64,000 bases of DNA. Source: Hansfordia pulvinata. Taxonomy: Eukaryota; Ascomycota; Sordariomycetes; Xylariales. Position numbers and translations under genes: made by a program. Numbering within the stretch: the first letter of the stretch is position 1; every line of letters begins with the position of its first letter. The notes beneath the pieces were generated by a model. That model had not been told where the DNA came from. It made no database searches and saw only the letters and a list, made by a program, of their open reading frames with translations. The stretch lies in assembly GCA_006538405.1 (NCBI GenBank), contig BJKQ01000003.1, positions 2,728,001-2,792,000 on the forward strand. Direction: 5' to 3'. Below, one piece after another: positions 1 to 10,300 of this stretch.

Positions 1-808
1 GAAATTGAAAACCCAAAACCCACAGGTTTTGCAGGAGGATGGAAGATGAGGGGACTCGCAGAGCATGTACATACGGTATCTACGTTACCACACGGGAACG
101 ACTCGGCACCAGTGGAGGAGTGGGAAGAGGGAAAGGTGGAGGGACGGTCAGCTGGTCCGGGGAGCAAGGGAAGCTCAACAACTTTGAGCATCACCATCCT
201 CGGCTTCTGGCGCCCCCCTCCCCTCTCTTCCCCCCTTCTTATCTGCTTCTTTCTAGAAACTCTCGCGGCTCTCTCTAATTCCTCCTCTTCTCTTAATCTT
301 CGCACTTTGGCGTTTACCTCCTCTTCTTCTTTCCTCTATTTTCCCGGTCCACAGGTCAGGGTTTTCTCAACATTTTTCCTCCTCTCTCATCAGGCAGACA
401 CAGAGAAGCTCTGGTCACACTAATATAAGAATGCGATGATCAATGTCTTGCAGTCCGCATCGTGAATCGAAGTGCCCGGGCTACCCAAGTACAGATACTT
501 TCCGACTCCTCGCCTATGTACCGTCCGAAGACGAACACGCACCCTCCACATGTCCCATGGGATAAGGGCCACGGGGCCGGGGAGAGGGCTCAGTAAGTGC
601 CCCCCCTTCCCCCAGCTCAGGCCGGAGGCTCAGCCCCGGCGTAGGAGAGTTTTGCGCACCCGCGTCCGCAGCCGCATCTCTGGCACGAGCAAGCCCGCAG
701 CAGCCCCAATCTCTACCTACCTAACTTCCATTGCCCTCCCACTCGCACCCTGCTGATCTCTCACGTGGTCGAAAAGGCAAGCGGCGAACAGAAGAAGACG
801 AGGCAAAC

Positions 809-810
<2 letters not shown>

Positions 811-860
<50 letters not shown>
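811..860. repeat. Dinucleotide microsatellite (CG)4(CA)21
   Basis: Four CG units (811-818) run directly into about 21 CA units (819-860). The alternating purine-pyrimidine tract is a potential Z-DNA former and a likely length-polymorphic marker. The Thr-His and Val-Cys frames crossing it are artefacts of the repeat. Confidence 0.95.
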
Positions 861-861
<1 letters not shown>

Positions 862-1550
862 GAGCGTTGCAGAAGTGGGCTTCGCCGAGGAGCTCGCCGG
901 GTATATTATCTAGGGTAGGTATGGTATGTGCCTGCAATGGGTATGTATGTACTGATGATGGTGATGATGATGATGATGTTGGCGGGCACGCCAAGGGCCT
1001 CCTTCCCAGCGAGAAGGGGGAGGGGAACGCGCGTCCACTTGCTGATAGGTGTGTATAATGGCTGAATGGAATGCACGTGGGCGGGCGGTGTGCTTGCGCG
1101 CGCGCGCGCGTCAAGGAAGAATGCAATGCACACGCGCGCTGTGAGCTTCCGCCGCTCCCTTGCCCCTGCGCAGCGGACGGAGGGCCAGCTCTGTTCCCGT
1201 CTGGAAAGAAAGAGAGAGGGGGGGGGAGAGCGCTGGGGGTGGGTAGTGCCTCGCGTGTGTGGGCAGGTCGTCGTGGCTCTCGAAATCAGCCCGTTTTCGC
1301 CGGTCGAGAAGGGGGGGTGGGAGGTGTTCCGTAATCTCGATTCGAGAGGGGAAAGGTCTTCACTTTGTCCCACGTCATTTCAGTGCGCACAGCCAAGTCG
1401 CTCGTCGCTTGCAAAATCGAGGGGGAGAGAGGACCCTCCTTCGTCCTCGTCCTCGTGTGAAGTCGTGTCGTGTCGTGTTCCTAGTAATCTCAAGATGGCG
1501 GGCGCTGGTGTCGATTTCTCTAGGAAATGTCGTCCTCTTGTTTGTCCCCC

Positions 1551-1572
1551 TTTTTTTTTTTTTTTTTTTTTC
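1551..1572. repeat. Poly-T tract (T22)
   Basis: An uninterrupted run of 22 T follows a run of C, about 50 bp beyond the stop codon of the minus-strand wall-protein gene. On that strand it reads as poly-A, so it lies in or near the transcript's 3' end. Confidence 0.9.
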
Positions 1573-1624
1573 GTGGTGTCACATGCTTTTCGTCTTTTTC
1601 TGCTTTCACTTCTGTCGCTTCTGC

Positions 1625-3214
1625 CTATGCCCACCCAGCCACGCCGACAACCAGCGCCGCAGCAGCAACCGCCGACACCACCAGCGCCGCGCCACCGCCA
1701 CCACCGCCGCCACCGCCATACCTGCCCGCCGGCGACGCCCCGGACCCCTGGCTGCCCGGAAGCTCCTTGGCCACGGTGCTGGTGGCCTCGGGCTGCGCGC
1801 GCGTGCAGCTGGCCGTCCCGCAGGCGTAGCCCGAGGGGCAGCAGCCCGCCACGGGCCCCGCGTCGCGCCCGCACATGAACCAGCCGCCCGCGCACGTCTC
1901 TTCCGCCGACGAGGTCGCCGTCGCCGCGCCGGCCGGGACCACCACGGTGGCGCCGTCGGTGGTCACGGTCGACGAGCTGGGCGGCGGGCACGAGGTCGTG
2001 GCGCAGTCGCGCCCAGTCTGGCAGCACCCGCCCCCCGCCGCCGCCGAGCACGCGTAGAAGCCCGTCGGGCACCAGCCCGAGGTCGGGCGCACGGGGGGCA
2101 GGAGGCCGCCCGTCAGCGTCGTCGTCGTAGGCCCATCGTCGTCGTCGCCGCCGCCGCTGCTGCTGCTGTCATCGGGAGATGATGTGGTCGTCGTAGTAGT
2201 CGCGGTCTCGGTGTCGGTGGTCGACGGGTCGCTGCTGTCGGTCTCGGTCGAGGTCACGGTGCTGGTCTCGGGCGACCTGGGAGGCGGCGTCACGGTCACC
2301 ACGATCGTGGTGACCACCGTCGTCGGCGAGGGGCCCGCCAGCACCGTCGACGAGGTCGCGGTCGAGGTGATCACCGACGCCGGCGCGGTGGTGGGCTCGG
2401 GGTTCGAGGAAGAGGAGGGCGCGGGCGCGGGCGCGGGAGCGGAGGGGATGCCTGTCATGCGGAGAGACTCAGTCAGCGGGCGAAAGGAAAGATGAAGAAA
2501 CAAGGGAGGGGAAGAAGGGGGAGGAGAAGAGAACTCACATCCGACGCTGGCGCACACGAAGCCCGCGATGCAGCAGCCACCGCCGACCTCGGCCGCGCAC
2601 GCGGTGCTGCCGGAGCCGCAGCGCCCGACGGCGCCGCCGCAGCTCTGGCCCTCGGGGCAGCAGCCCACGTTGCCGGCGTCCGGCGCGTCCGGCACCGTGA
2701 AGCACTTGGTCCCCGCCGCGCAGCAGTAGTTGGGCTGCTCGATCGAGCCGCACGCGCTCGTGTCCTCGGGGCACGCGAACGAGCCGCCTCCCTCCGCCGT
2801 CGCCCCCGCCTGCTGGCGCGCGCCCAGCCGGGGCGCGACCCCGATGGACCTCGGCGCGGCGTGCGGCGCGAAAGGCGCCCGGAACGCCAGCGCCGCGCTG
2901 CTGTTGCCGGCCAGCCGGAGCTCCTCGTCCGGCGTCAGCCGCGCGTCCGTCAGCCTTCCGTCGACGCCGGCGCCGGCGAGCGGCTGCTGGGAGGTTCTGG
3001 AGCCATCGTCGTAGAGGGCCTCGGGCGCGAAAGCAAAGTGGTCTGGCATCAGCTTCGCCCCGCCCCCGGGGGCCAGCTTCATGATGGCCGTGGGCAGCAG
3101 CTGGGGCGCCTGGTCCTCCGCCGCCGGCCCTGCGCCATGTGCTTGCGCCTGCGCAACGGCGACTAGAAGCAGCGACGGCGGCAGTCGCCGCAGAAGCGTG
3201 CTGGTGAGCTTCAT
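1625..3214 (-). CDS. GPI-anchored cysteine-rich cell-wall/surface protein
   Basis: Two exons, 3214-2539 and 2451-1625, give about 500 aa. The 87-nt intron (2452-2538, donor GTGAGT) has no in-frame stop. I remove it because splicing restores a Cys (..SVG|CIPSAP) and deletes an odd hydrophobic stretch. The start is the ATG of MKLTSTLLRRLPPSLLLVAV, a signal peptide ending near QAQA. The mature protein has Cys modules of the type C-x6-C-x7-CC-x5-C, one group before and two after a long Ser/Thr/Pro-rich linker (about residues 245-345) that is probably O-glycosylated. The C-terminus is a Gly run followed by a hydrophobic tail (ALVVSAVAAAALVVGVAGWA), typical of a GPI attachment signal. Such proteins are displayed on the fungal plasma membrane or wall. 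No enzymatic motif is visible and the exact function is unknown. Confidence 0.82.
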   Translation of the reverse strand: MKLTSTLLRRLPPSLLLVAVAQAQAHGAGPAAEDQAPQLLPTAIMKLAPGGGAKLMPDHFAFAPEALYDDGSRTSQQPLAGAGVDGRLTDARLTPDEELRLAGNSSAALAFRAPFAPHAAPRSIGVAPRLGARQQAGATAEGGGSFACPEDTSACGSIEQPNYCCAAGTKCFTVPDAPDAGNVGCCPEGQSCGGAVGRCGSGSTACAAEVGGGCCIAGFVCASVGCEFSSPPPSSPPLFLHLSFRPLTESLRMTGIPSAPAPAPAPSSSSNPEPTTAPASVITSTATSSTVLAGPSPTTVVTTIVVTVTPPPRSPETSTVTSTETDSSDPSTTDTETATTTTTTSSPDDSSSSGGGDDDDGPTTTTLTGGLLPPVRPTSGWCPTGFYACSAAAGGGCCQTGRDCATTSCPPPSSSTVTTDGATVVVPAGAATATSSAEETCAGGWFMCGRDAGPVAGCCPSGYACGTASCTRAQPEATSTVAKELPGSQGSGASPAGRYGGGGGGGGGAALVVSAVAAAALVVGVAGWA

Positions 3215-4632
3215 CTTTTTCTTCCTTTGATTCCTCCCTCTTTGTTTCCGCACTTCGCTGTCTTGCTCTTAGATGTCGCTCTCAATCGCTTCGTTCAGTC
3301 GTTAAATCGTACCTTCCCCGTCGCGGCTTGTGTGTGTGTTTGGTGGTGTAGGTGGTGCGGACGGTGTAATTCGCTGGGTGCGTAGCGCTCTCGGACCTCG
3401 TTGGAGAAGCTACCGGCGGAAACGAGGCGAGGTGTGCTGAGGTGGGAGAGCCCCGACAGTAAGCAGAGTGGTCACCGGCGGCAGTCTTCGGTGCTGTCAG
3501 ACCCGGCAGCAAAGGTCGTATTCAAGATCAGGTAACGCAAGTCGGTCCCAACCCCTCTACTCGGAGTTTTTCTTCCAAGACATGCAGATGGGCACTCTAT
3601 GCTAAAGAAAGCAGAGCGATGGTGAGACTGGCGACGAACGATCTGGCGTACGAGTAAATAGCGGGTGATAGCAGAGTGCAGGTAACTCAAGTCGAGAAAG
3701 GCGAAAATCGTGAGCGTACAGTCGGGCTCGAGAGGTAATGGCCGTTCATCAGCTCTTCGGATCGCCAGCCGCCTGCCCAACACCAGCGGAATACTCGTAT
3801 AACAAGTAAACAAGCGAGACGAGGCGATGATCGCGCATCCACGTCACCCGCGAAGCTATGCAAATGGGGGTGGTTGGCGGGTCCTCGTCGAATGGCTGGC
3901 CGGCTGATTAGCTGGCCAGGGGGTCGCCCCCCTTCTTTAGCTCGCCCGCTCGTGGTGGCGAGGCGTGCGAGGTCCGCCTGGCTGCCCGTCCGACCACTCG
4001 CCCGCCCCGCCTGTCTAGCTGGCACTTTTGCATCCCGGCACTCACCGACGCCTACCTACTTGGCTTTCTTTTGGGTCCTCCACACCGCTGTCGGCGGCTG
4101 TTGGGGAGGCGACACAGAAGTGGCGGACAGGCGACTGCTTGTGCTTCGATGAGTCTACCAGACTTGCAAACATCGTGTTGAAGAATCTCGGGCACAAGAC
4201 CAAGAACCTAAGTTAGCGTCAAGAGTGCAAGTACTCGTATTCAGCGCGCGTGATAAACAAGACGGTCGCTAAACAGGAAGGCTTCGAGAAAGGCGGGCTT
4301 GTGAGGCCGGGCTAAAGTCCCTGCATGGGATCGTCGGCAGATCCCTGCTGGCGTGGGCCACTGCCGCTCACATTGCACATTCGAGTACTCGTAGCCGCGT
4401 GCCGCTCCAAAGACTGGGCTGTGTGGTGTCAGTCGCCACGCGAAAGAGTCGTGAGAATCGCCCGTCCGTCTCGTTTTGGCTTCTTTTTCCGGAGTAGTGG
4501 TCTATCATAACGCCCCGTAATGTGGTGATGCGATGCGATGTGTATCGTACAAGATTGTTACAAGTAGTTGGGACAAGATGGTGTAGCAGGTATATGTACA
4601 GGGTTGGGGGCAATATGGATATCGTCCAGCTT
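3215..4632. other. Intergenic: promoter of the wall-protein gene and 3' flank of mrm1
   Basis: No convincing gene. The part next to 3214 should carry the promoter and leader of the leftward wall-protein gene, and the part next to 4632 the 3' UTR of mrm1. It contains four copies of the octamer TACTCGTA or its complement (3649, 3792, 4232, 4386), a motif that recurs across this window outside genes. Confidence 0.6.
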
Positions 4633-6480
4633 TTAAAACATGGCTCCCTCTTCTTCTCCATCGTTCGTGTCTTCGTCCTGCTCGATGAAACCATGCTGTT
4701 TCTTCAGGAATCCGTTGCACAGGATCCCCGCAGCAACACTGACGTTCAAGCTGTCCACAATGTTGAATAGGCCGGCCGAGTTGGGGATGGCCACTTCAAA
4801 GTCGGTCTGTCGGCGAATCTGCTTCGTCAAGCCTTCGCCTTCGCTGCCGAGCACCAGAACGGCAGGCTGAGTCGCCAGCGGGTCGTAGGTCTCCACCCGG
4901 TCAAGCGTGAGGTAGCTGTTCCCGCGGCCCCTGGCCTTGTACGGCACGGCTGCGTAGGTGAGCCAGCCCCATTCCTTAGACCGGTTGATGAAATCAACGG
5001 TCGACTTGACCGAGAACAGAGTGAGGAGCTCGGAGGCGCCGGCCGAGGCCTTGAGCGCGACTGGAGTCAGGGTTGCCGAGTTGTCCTTGGTGATGGCGAC
5101 GGCATTCACCCCGAGGAAGGCCGCCGTCCGGAGTATCGCACCCAGGTTCGCGGGGTCCTGGATCCCGTCCAGCAGCAGGACAAATGGCTTGCGCCCCCCG
5201 GAGAGCTTGTGGCTGACAAAGTCGGCATCACCGTTGATGGCGACATCCTCGCTGGTCTGGTGCGCCAGCTCCAGACTGAACCCGGGGGTCTCGTGGTCCT
5301 CAGACACAGCCCCGAGGCACTTGAGAGGTCGCTGGGGCAGCGGAGAGGCCTCGAGCACGAAGCCGTTGTGCGGGCGACCCTCGCTCATCTTGTCCATCAT
5401 CCGCAGACCGTCGCCGTCGTGAACCTTGGTAATCTTGATGAACTTGTTTTCGGCCAGCCGCTCTAGGCTAGCGTCCTTGCCGAGGTTTTGTCGGTTTGCG
5501 CCCGCGTATATGTACAGATGGTAGAGCTGGCGCTGTGAGTGCTGGAGGGCGGCTTTGACGACATACTGGCCGTAGAGAAACTGCGAGGCGGCGGTGGTAT
5601 GGCGAACGCGGATGGGGCTGTCGTCTTTGTAGGGGTCTTGCTTGATGATTCTCAGCTGTGGCGTGGGCACCGGGCCCTCGTCCGAGCCCGGTGGGAAGGA
5701 CCTCGGCACCGCAGCCTCCACTGCGTCGCGCTTGGGCCTGTCAAAGGCGCCCGGCTCTGAGCGCTTCATGTTGGAAAAGCCATTGTCTATTTTGTCAAGC
5801 TTTTTTGAGGGGAACGTGCGCCTGGAGTCGCGACTCTGCCTGTCGAAAGAGCGTGGCCCTCGGTTTCGACCAACAAAAGAACCACCCTGGGAACGGGCAG
5901 GCCGGGCAGCGCGCGGAGGGGGGGCTTCGGCAACGTTGGCTTTTCCGATCGTGTCCTGCATACGCTTGCGAAGGGTCTTGGAGCCCGGGCGAGCTTTTTC
6001 GGGGGATTTGATGTCGCTGAACTCCCTCATAAAGTCATCCTTGGAGAGACGCTCGTTGCCAGCGGCCCTGGCCTTTTTAGCCGCTAGTGTGGCGAGCTTT
6101 TCCGTGAAGCTGTCCTGGCGGAGATGGTATACAAGACTTTGCTTGCCAAAACTCTCATCGGGGTTGTTGAAGCGCCCTGCGCGCGGCTCGGGCCGGGGGC
6201 CTTTGTCGGTTACGTCTTTCTTGCCTCTCTTGATCTTGAAACCCGGGGCGGACCAGTTGGGGTCCTGCCTCCTGCGCGAGGTATTGGCATCTGGTTTCAG
6301 GTTTCTCCCGGTGAAGCCCTGAGGTTTGGCCTTGTGAGAACTGCGCAGACCGCGGTGGATGGCGGACATATGGGAGGCATGGCGGATCGCGGCATGGCCT
6401 TGGGAGTGGATGGCCGTGATAGGGCGGACCAGAGACAGCGCGGGCCTACATGACGAGCATGTAGAGGCGAAAGGCGTCAT
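4633..6480 (-). CDS. mrm1: Mitochondrial 21S rRNA (guanosine-2'-O)-methyltransferase Mrm1 (SpoU/TrmH family)
   Basis: A single exon encodes 615 aa. This family 2'-O-methylates a conserved guanosine in the peptidyl-transferase loop of the mitochondrial large rRNA using SAM. The N-terminus is basic and Ser/Arg-rich with almost no acidic residues, as expected for a mitochondrial presequence, and a long disordered basic region follows. The substrate-binding subdomain begins near residue 290 (SQFLYGQYVVKAAL). The SPOUT knot carries the three SpoU motifs: LLDGIQDPANLGAILRTA (about 435-455), VLVLGSEGEGL (about 535) and SLNVSVAAGIL (about 575). A short acidic tail (DEDTNDGEEEGAMF) ends the protein. 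The ATG at 6480 is the first in frame. It is divergent to mit1 with about 0.9 kb between them. Confidence 0.93.
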   Translation of the reverse strand: MTPFASTCSSCRPALSLVRPITAIHSQGHAAIRHASHMSAIHRGLRSSHKAKPQGFTGRNLKPDANTSRRRQDPNWSAPGFKIKRGKKDVTDKGPRPEPRAGRFNNPDESFGKQSLVYHLRQDSFTEKLATLAAKKARAAGNERLSKDDFMREFSDIKSPEKARPGSKTLRKRMQDTIGKANVAEAPPPRAARPARSQGGSFVGRNRGPRSFDRQSRDSRRTFPSKKLDKIDNGFSNMKRSEPGAFDRPKRDAVEAAVPRSFPPGSDEGPVPTPQLRIIKQDPYKDDSPIRVRHTTAASQFLYGQYVVKAALQHSQRQLYHLYIYAGANRQNLGKDASLERLAENKFIKITKVHDGDGLRMMDKMSEGRPHNGFVLEASPLPQRPLKCLGAVSEDHETPGFSLELAHQTSEDVAINGDADFVSHKLSGGRKPFVLLLDGIQDPANLGAILRTAAFLGVNAVAITKDNSATLTPVALKASAGASELLTLFSVKSTVDFINRSKEWGWLTYAAVPYKARGRGNSYLTLDRVETYDPLATQPAVLVLGSEGEGLTKQIRRQTDFEVAIPNSAGLFNIVDSLNVSVAAGILCNGFLKKQHGFIEQDEDTNDGEEEGAMF

Positions 6481-7392
6481 TGATAGGTCCGGGGCGGTAT
6501 GAATGCGCGATGCGAGGTGGATGTCGTCGTGGAGAGACAGCGAAGGGGGTTGATTATCGAGTTTCTGAGGCGGATGGCTTTACCGTAGATTTTTTTCTCC
6601 CCTGGGCCGTTTGCGATATGGATGTCTGGCGAGTGATAGCTGAAGCGCGTCGCGTCTTTCAGTGCCGCCTGTGACAGCCCTGTCTTAGAGCGCTGAAGAG
6701 CGCTGGGCAAGGCGGAAGACCCCTGGAGGGGCCCTGAAGCGTTGAGTCTGACGTATCGTGTGCGCTATGTACCTGACACTCAGTATTGGCTGGGCATCTA
6801 CTTTCACGTGGGATTTGGGCAGGCGCCCTGTACCGGTACTTGGCTATCTTATCGGCCCAGCTCAATCCCGGTCTTAACCACGCGCGTGGCGGGCCAGCTA
6901 AAGTAGAGGCTCGCCCAAAGCACTTTACCCGTGTTGAACGCGCCCAGGGACCCGGCCGCCTGGAAAGCGCGTCCATCACCGCCCACATCCATGCCACTCA
7001 TGCTCATCCAATCCTCGCCCTCAACCTGAGCCAAAGCCCGGCGCTGCCGCCCATTCTTCTGCTCTTTGCGCGTCTTGATCCCTTCTTCAGGTACGAAATC
7101 CTGGGAGAAGAACGCGCCGCTCCGTCGGAGAATCCTCCTGTCCGCGTTCTTCCTCCCCGAGTCTTGCGCGCATTTCGCCAGCGTCATCCCGTGCGCTGCA
7201 GACACCTTGGCTAACTTACTTGTCATCTAGTTGAGCGAAACCCAATATTTGCGCCCCCGCGGACAACATCCTCTGAGCCCATCGCGCGCTCTTCATACAC
7301 TCGAAAACTATGCGACCTCGATCCTGATGCTTTTATGAAGAGGAAGAGAATTATGCGTGCCTGGAGATCTCTTTTCCGGGTTGACCAGTAGC
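6481..7392. other. Divergent promoter region between mrm1 and mit1
   Basis: No gene is supported in this 0.9 kb between two divergent starts. It must contain the promoters and leaders of both. Open frames on both strands lack recognisable protein sequence. Confidence 0.6.
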
Positions 7393-10300
7393 ATGGACTC
7401 GGACCAGGAAATGGAGGACCAGGTTCTGGCCCTGGAGACGGCCGCCATGTCGCCCTCTGATGTCTTCAGTCAGGATCTTGACCATTCGGCTCCGGGCGAC
7501 GTCGACATGGTCCTTGACGAAATCCTGGGACATGAGTCTCTGACCTCCGAGTTGCATGCCATTGACGACGGCATGGGCGACGAGGATGACGGAGTCGAGG
7601 ACGAAGGCGAAAACAGCGACAATAATTCTGCGGAGGAGAAGGAAGAGGGAAGCGACACCTACGACAGCCAAGACGATGCCGAGGTTGAACTTCAATTGCA
7701 GCAGGACGCCCTCAATGTTCTGGGGCACAGCTTGAAGAAGCACGCCCTGCATCTGAGCTGCAGCGCATCGAGGTTGTCCTCACACCGCCGCCTGACCCTG
7801 AGGCGTATGAGCAGCTCTCGCCTAGCCATATTGTCGACCGGGTGCTTGAAGAGGAGGAGATCGACGAAGAATACTGGCTTAGTGTTGAGTTCTCGGATGG
7901 CCGTATTGAACAGGTAGGTGCTTGATTGTCTTTCCTTGCTGTTTTCCAAGCCACACCAGTTTCTTCTGTCCTGGATTTCGCTGCTTGGTCACATGCCTTC
8001 GCCTGCTGCCAACGCGTCGCTTCATCTGCTCGTGCGCGCCTGGTCTCATTCGCGGCTTTCATTCCGTTCGTCTGGATGCAAGTTGCATCTGTCCCGCATC
8101 GGCTCCCGGCATATCCTGTCTGCAGTCAGCAGTCCACACGCTCACAAGTCTTTGAGCCGGCGGCCCGGGATACTGAGAAGATATCGGGCTTGCAAACCGC
8201 CTTTGGCTTGACCGACCGACCCACCCCGGCCGTCTCTTACCCACACCGCACCGCACACCGTCACCCACATCTTTCCTATCCACCACCCAACACTCACTAT
8301 TGCCTACCCACCCAATGAAGGCTGCACATTAATTACTCTTCAACCTCCGCCACCCTCTCCCCCTCATCACCCTTTCTCTGGCCAGTGGCATCAACACAAG
8401 ACTCAAGACTCTGCTGGCTTGCCGGCCTTGCGCTCCGCGACTTCTCGTCGAGCTGCTACCTCGGGGTCTCGAGTCAAGCCTCGCCGTCCCAGCGGTGGCC
8501 TAGTCTGCTTCCGTTTGCGCTTCGTCTCTCATTCACACCAACCATAACCAATCCACTCCAAGTACAACTACACTTGCTTGTTGCATCATCTGCTTTTTAG
8601 GTTGAGACGTGATTACTCCGTCGCATCGGCCACTTCCAACAATCTTCCTTTCAGAAGCATCCAAACTTATCACACTCCTATATCTTCGCTCTTTTCCAAC
8701 TTCCACTATCTTTCATACAACACTGGCTTTCAGAACTCGACAAGATGGTATGTTTTTGTTGTCTGGTTCTGGGACTGCCGTTTCACCCAGGTCCCACTCG
8801 CCTGATCAAGCCGTCAATGCCACCATAGTAGTCCTCTGACTCAACGGCATGCTATCCCATGTCACAGCCCAATTATTCTATTCATGCCCGGTTCTACCCA
8901 GCACAAAATAGCTAAGTCTTCATTTCTAGGTGTCGTACGACGATCTACTGGGGCGAGAACGGGGCCCTCAGGCTATGGAGGAATTCAAACATGATTCTCG
9001 TTTCGATATGCTCGAGACCAATGCCTTGCCAGTCAAGCGCTACAGTCCTGAGGAAGACTATTCAGAGTCAAATTCGTCCGAGGCATCAAGAGCGCCAGCT
9101 CGGCCGAAGCGCCAGAAAATCAGCCCAGTAGCCACTCGTCGGACTCGAAGAGCAACCTCGACACGCAGTTCGGCCGACTTGGAGCCGATGCCCACCAGAC
9201 AAACTCGGAGAGCTACTTCGACTCGCCCGTCGGCTGATTTGGATATGAGAGACGAATTGAACGACTTCGAAAGCTTGGCCGCCCCGGCAGATGGGCAGAG
9301 TGCAACCACTCGGTCCTCGCACCGCAACCACCAGTTGCGACCCCGCAAACCTGTCTCTTCAGACGATGAACTGGCCGGCGGCGCCGCCGAAGAAGATGAT
9401 GACGACGATGATAAGTTCTTGCCCGTCATCTCTGATCTTCGACCACGCGGCAGAGGCAGGAGGCCACTACGCAAGAAGGCACAATCTGCAGCCCGGCCGA
9501 CACGATCATCCGTTGCCAAGCCAGCTCGGTCAGGTGATCGTGATCGAGAGTCTTCCATTGAGTTCGAAGATGCTGGTCGACGACGCACTGGCCGGAGCCA
9601 TGCTAAGGCGAGCTACCGCGAACAAGAGGTGGACGATGATTTCGAAATGGCTGAAGAGAAGGCTCCTGCAGTGGTCAAGTACGCCAGCATGAAGGAGAAC
9701 TTCCCACCAGCCCCCTCACAGTTTCGGCAGATGCATTGCCCGACCTGCGACACTTGTGAAAGCAACCACCAAAAGAGTCAGCTTGTCTTCTGCCAGGGAT
9801 GCTCTAACTCATACCACAAGCACTGTCTCCCACCTCGGTCTCAGCGTGAAATCCGGACCACCAAGATCGGCCCCGACGAGTTCATTCTGCAATGTCGCTT
9901 CTGTGTCGGCACGTATGCCAAGAAAGACTCACGGGCACCAGCGCACTCCCTTTGCCAAGTTTGCAAGAGCCACGGTCCGTCATGTGCCGAGTTCTCGACG
10001 AAGAAGACTCCCAAGCAGGAACAGAAGCTTCGCGATGAAAATGGTGGGGAAGACCCTATCGTCCATGTCGACCCGGCTCTGATCAACAATGTCGACAATG
10101 TCTTATTCCGTTGCCACAAATGCAGGCGCGGTTACCACTTCGCGCACTTGCCACCTCTGACCTCAGACTCCGTTGGCGATGCCACGCAGGATCGCCTCGA
10201 GGAATACTCGGAAGAGTGGAAGTGCAAGGATTGTCTTGAGCACAAGGACAAGGTTGATGCCATTGTGCATTGGAGGCCGTTTGAACAAGGCTCATACACG

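Larger units (their letters stand above)
1..1624. other. Gene-poor left flank with simple repeats
   Basis: I see no supportable gene here. The open frames are low-complexity (Arg/Pro/Ser or Thr-His runs) and coincide with simple repeats. The stretch holds a CG/CA microsatellite, a GAT-type repeat around 953-978, a CG-alternating tract near 1097-1110 and a long T tract. The right part is the 3' flank of the leftward cysteine-rich wall-protein gene. Confidence 0.6.

Noticed and set aside
46..423. Plus-strand open frame near the left edge
   Set aside because: Ser/Leu/Pro-rich translation of pyrimidine-rich DNA, with no protein-like motif or splice partner.
761..1126. Open frames over the CA microsatellite
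   Set aside because: Their length comes from the repeat (Thr-His and Val-Cys runs).
1259..2182. Plus-strand open frame of 307 codons, Arg/Ala-rich
   Set aside because: It is antisense to the wall-protein gene, crosses a poly-T tract and shows only GC-bias composition. The minus strand has a signal peptide, Cys modules and a GPI tail.
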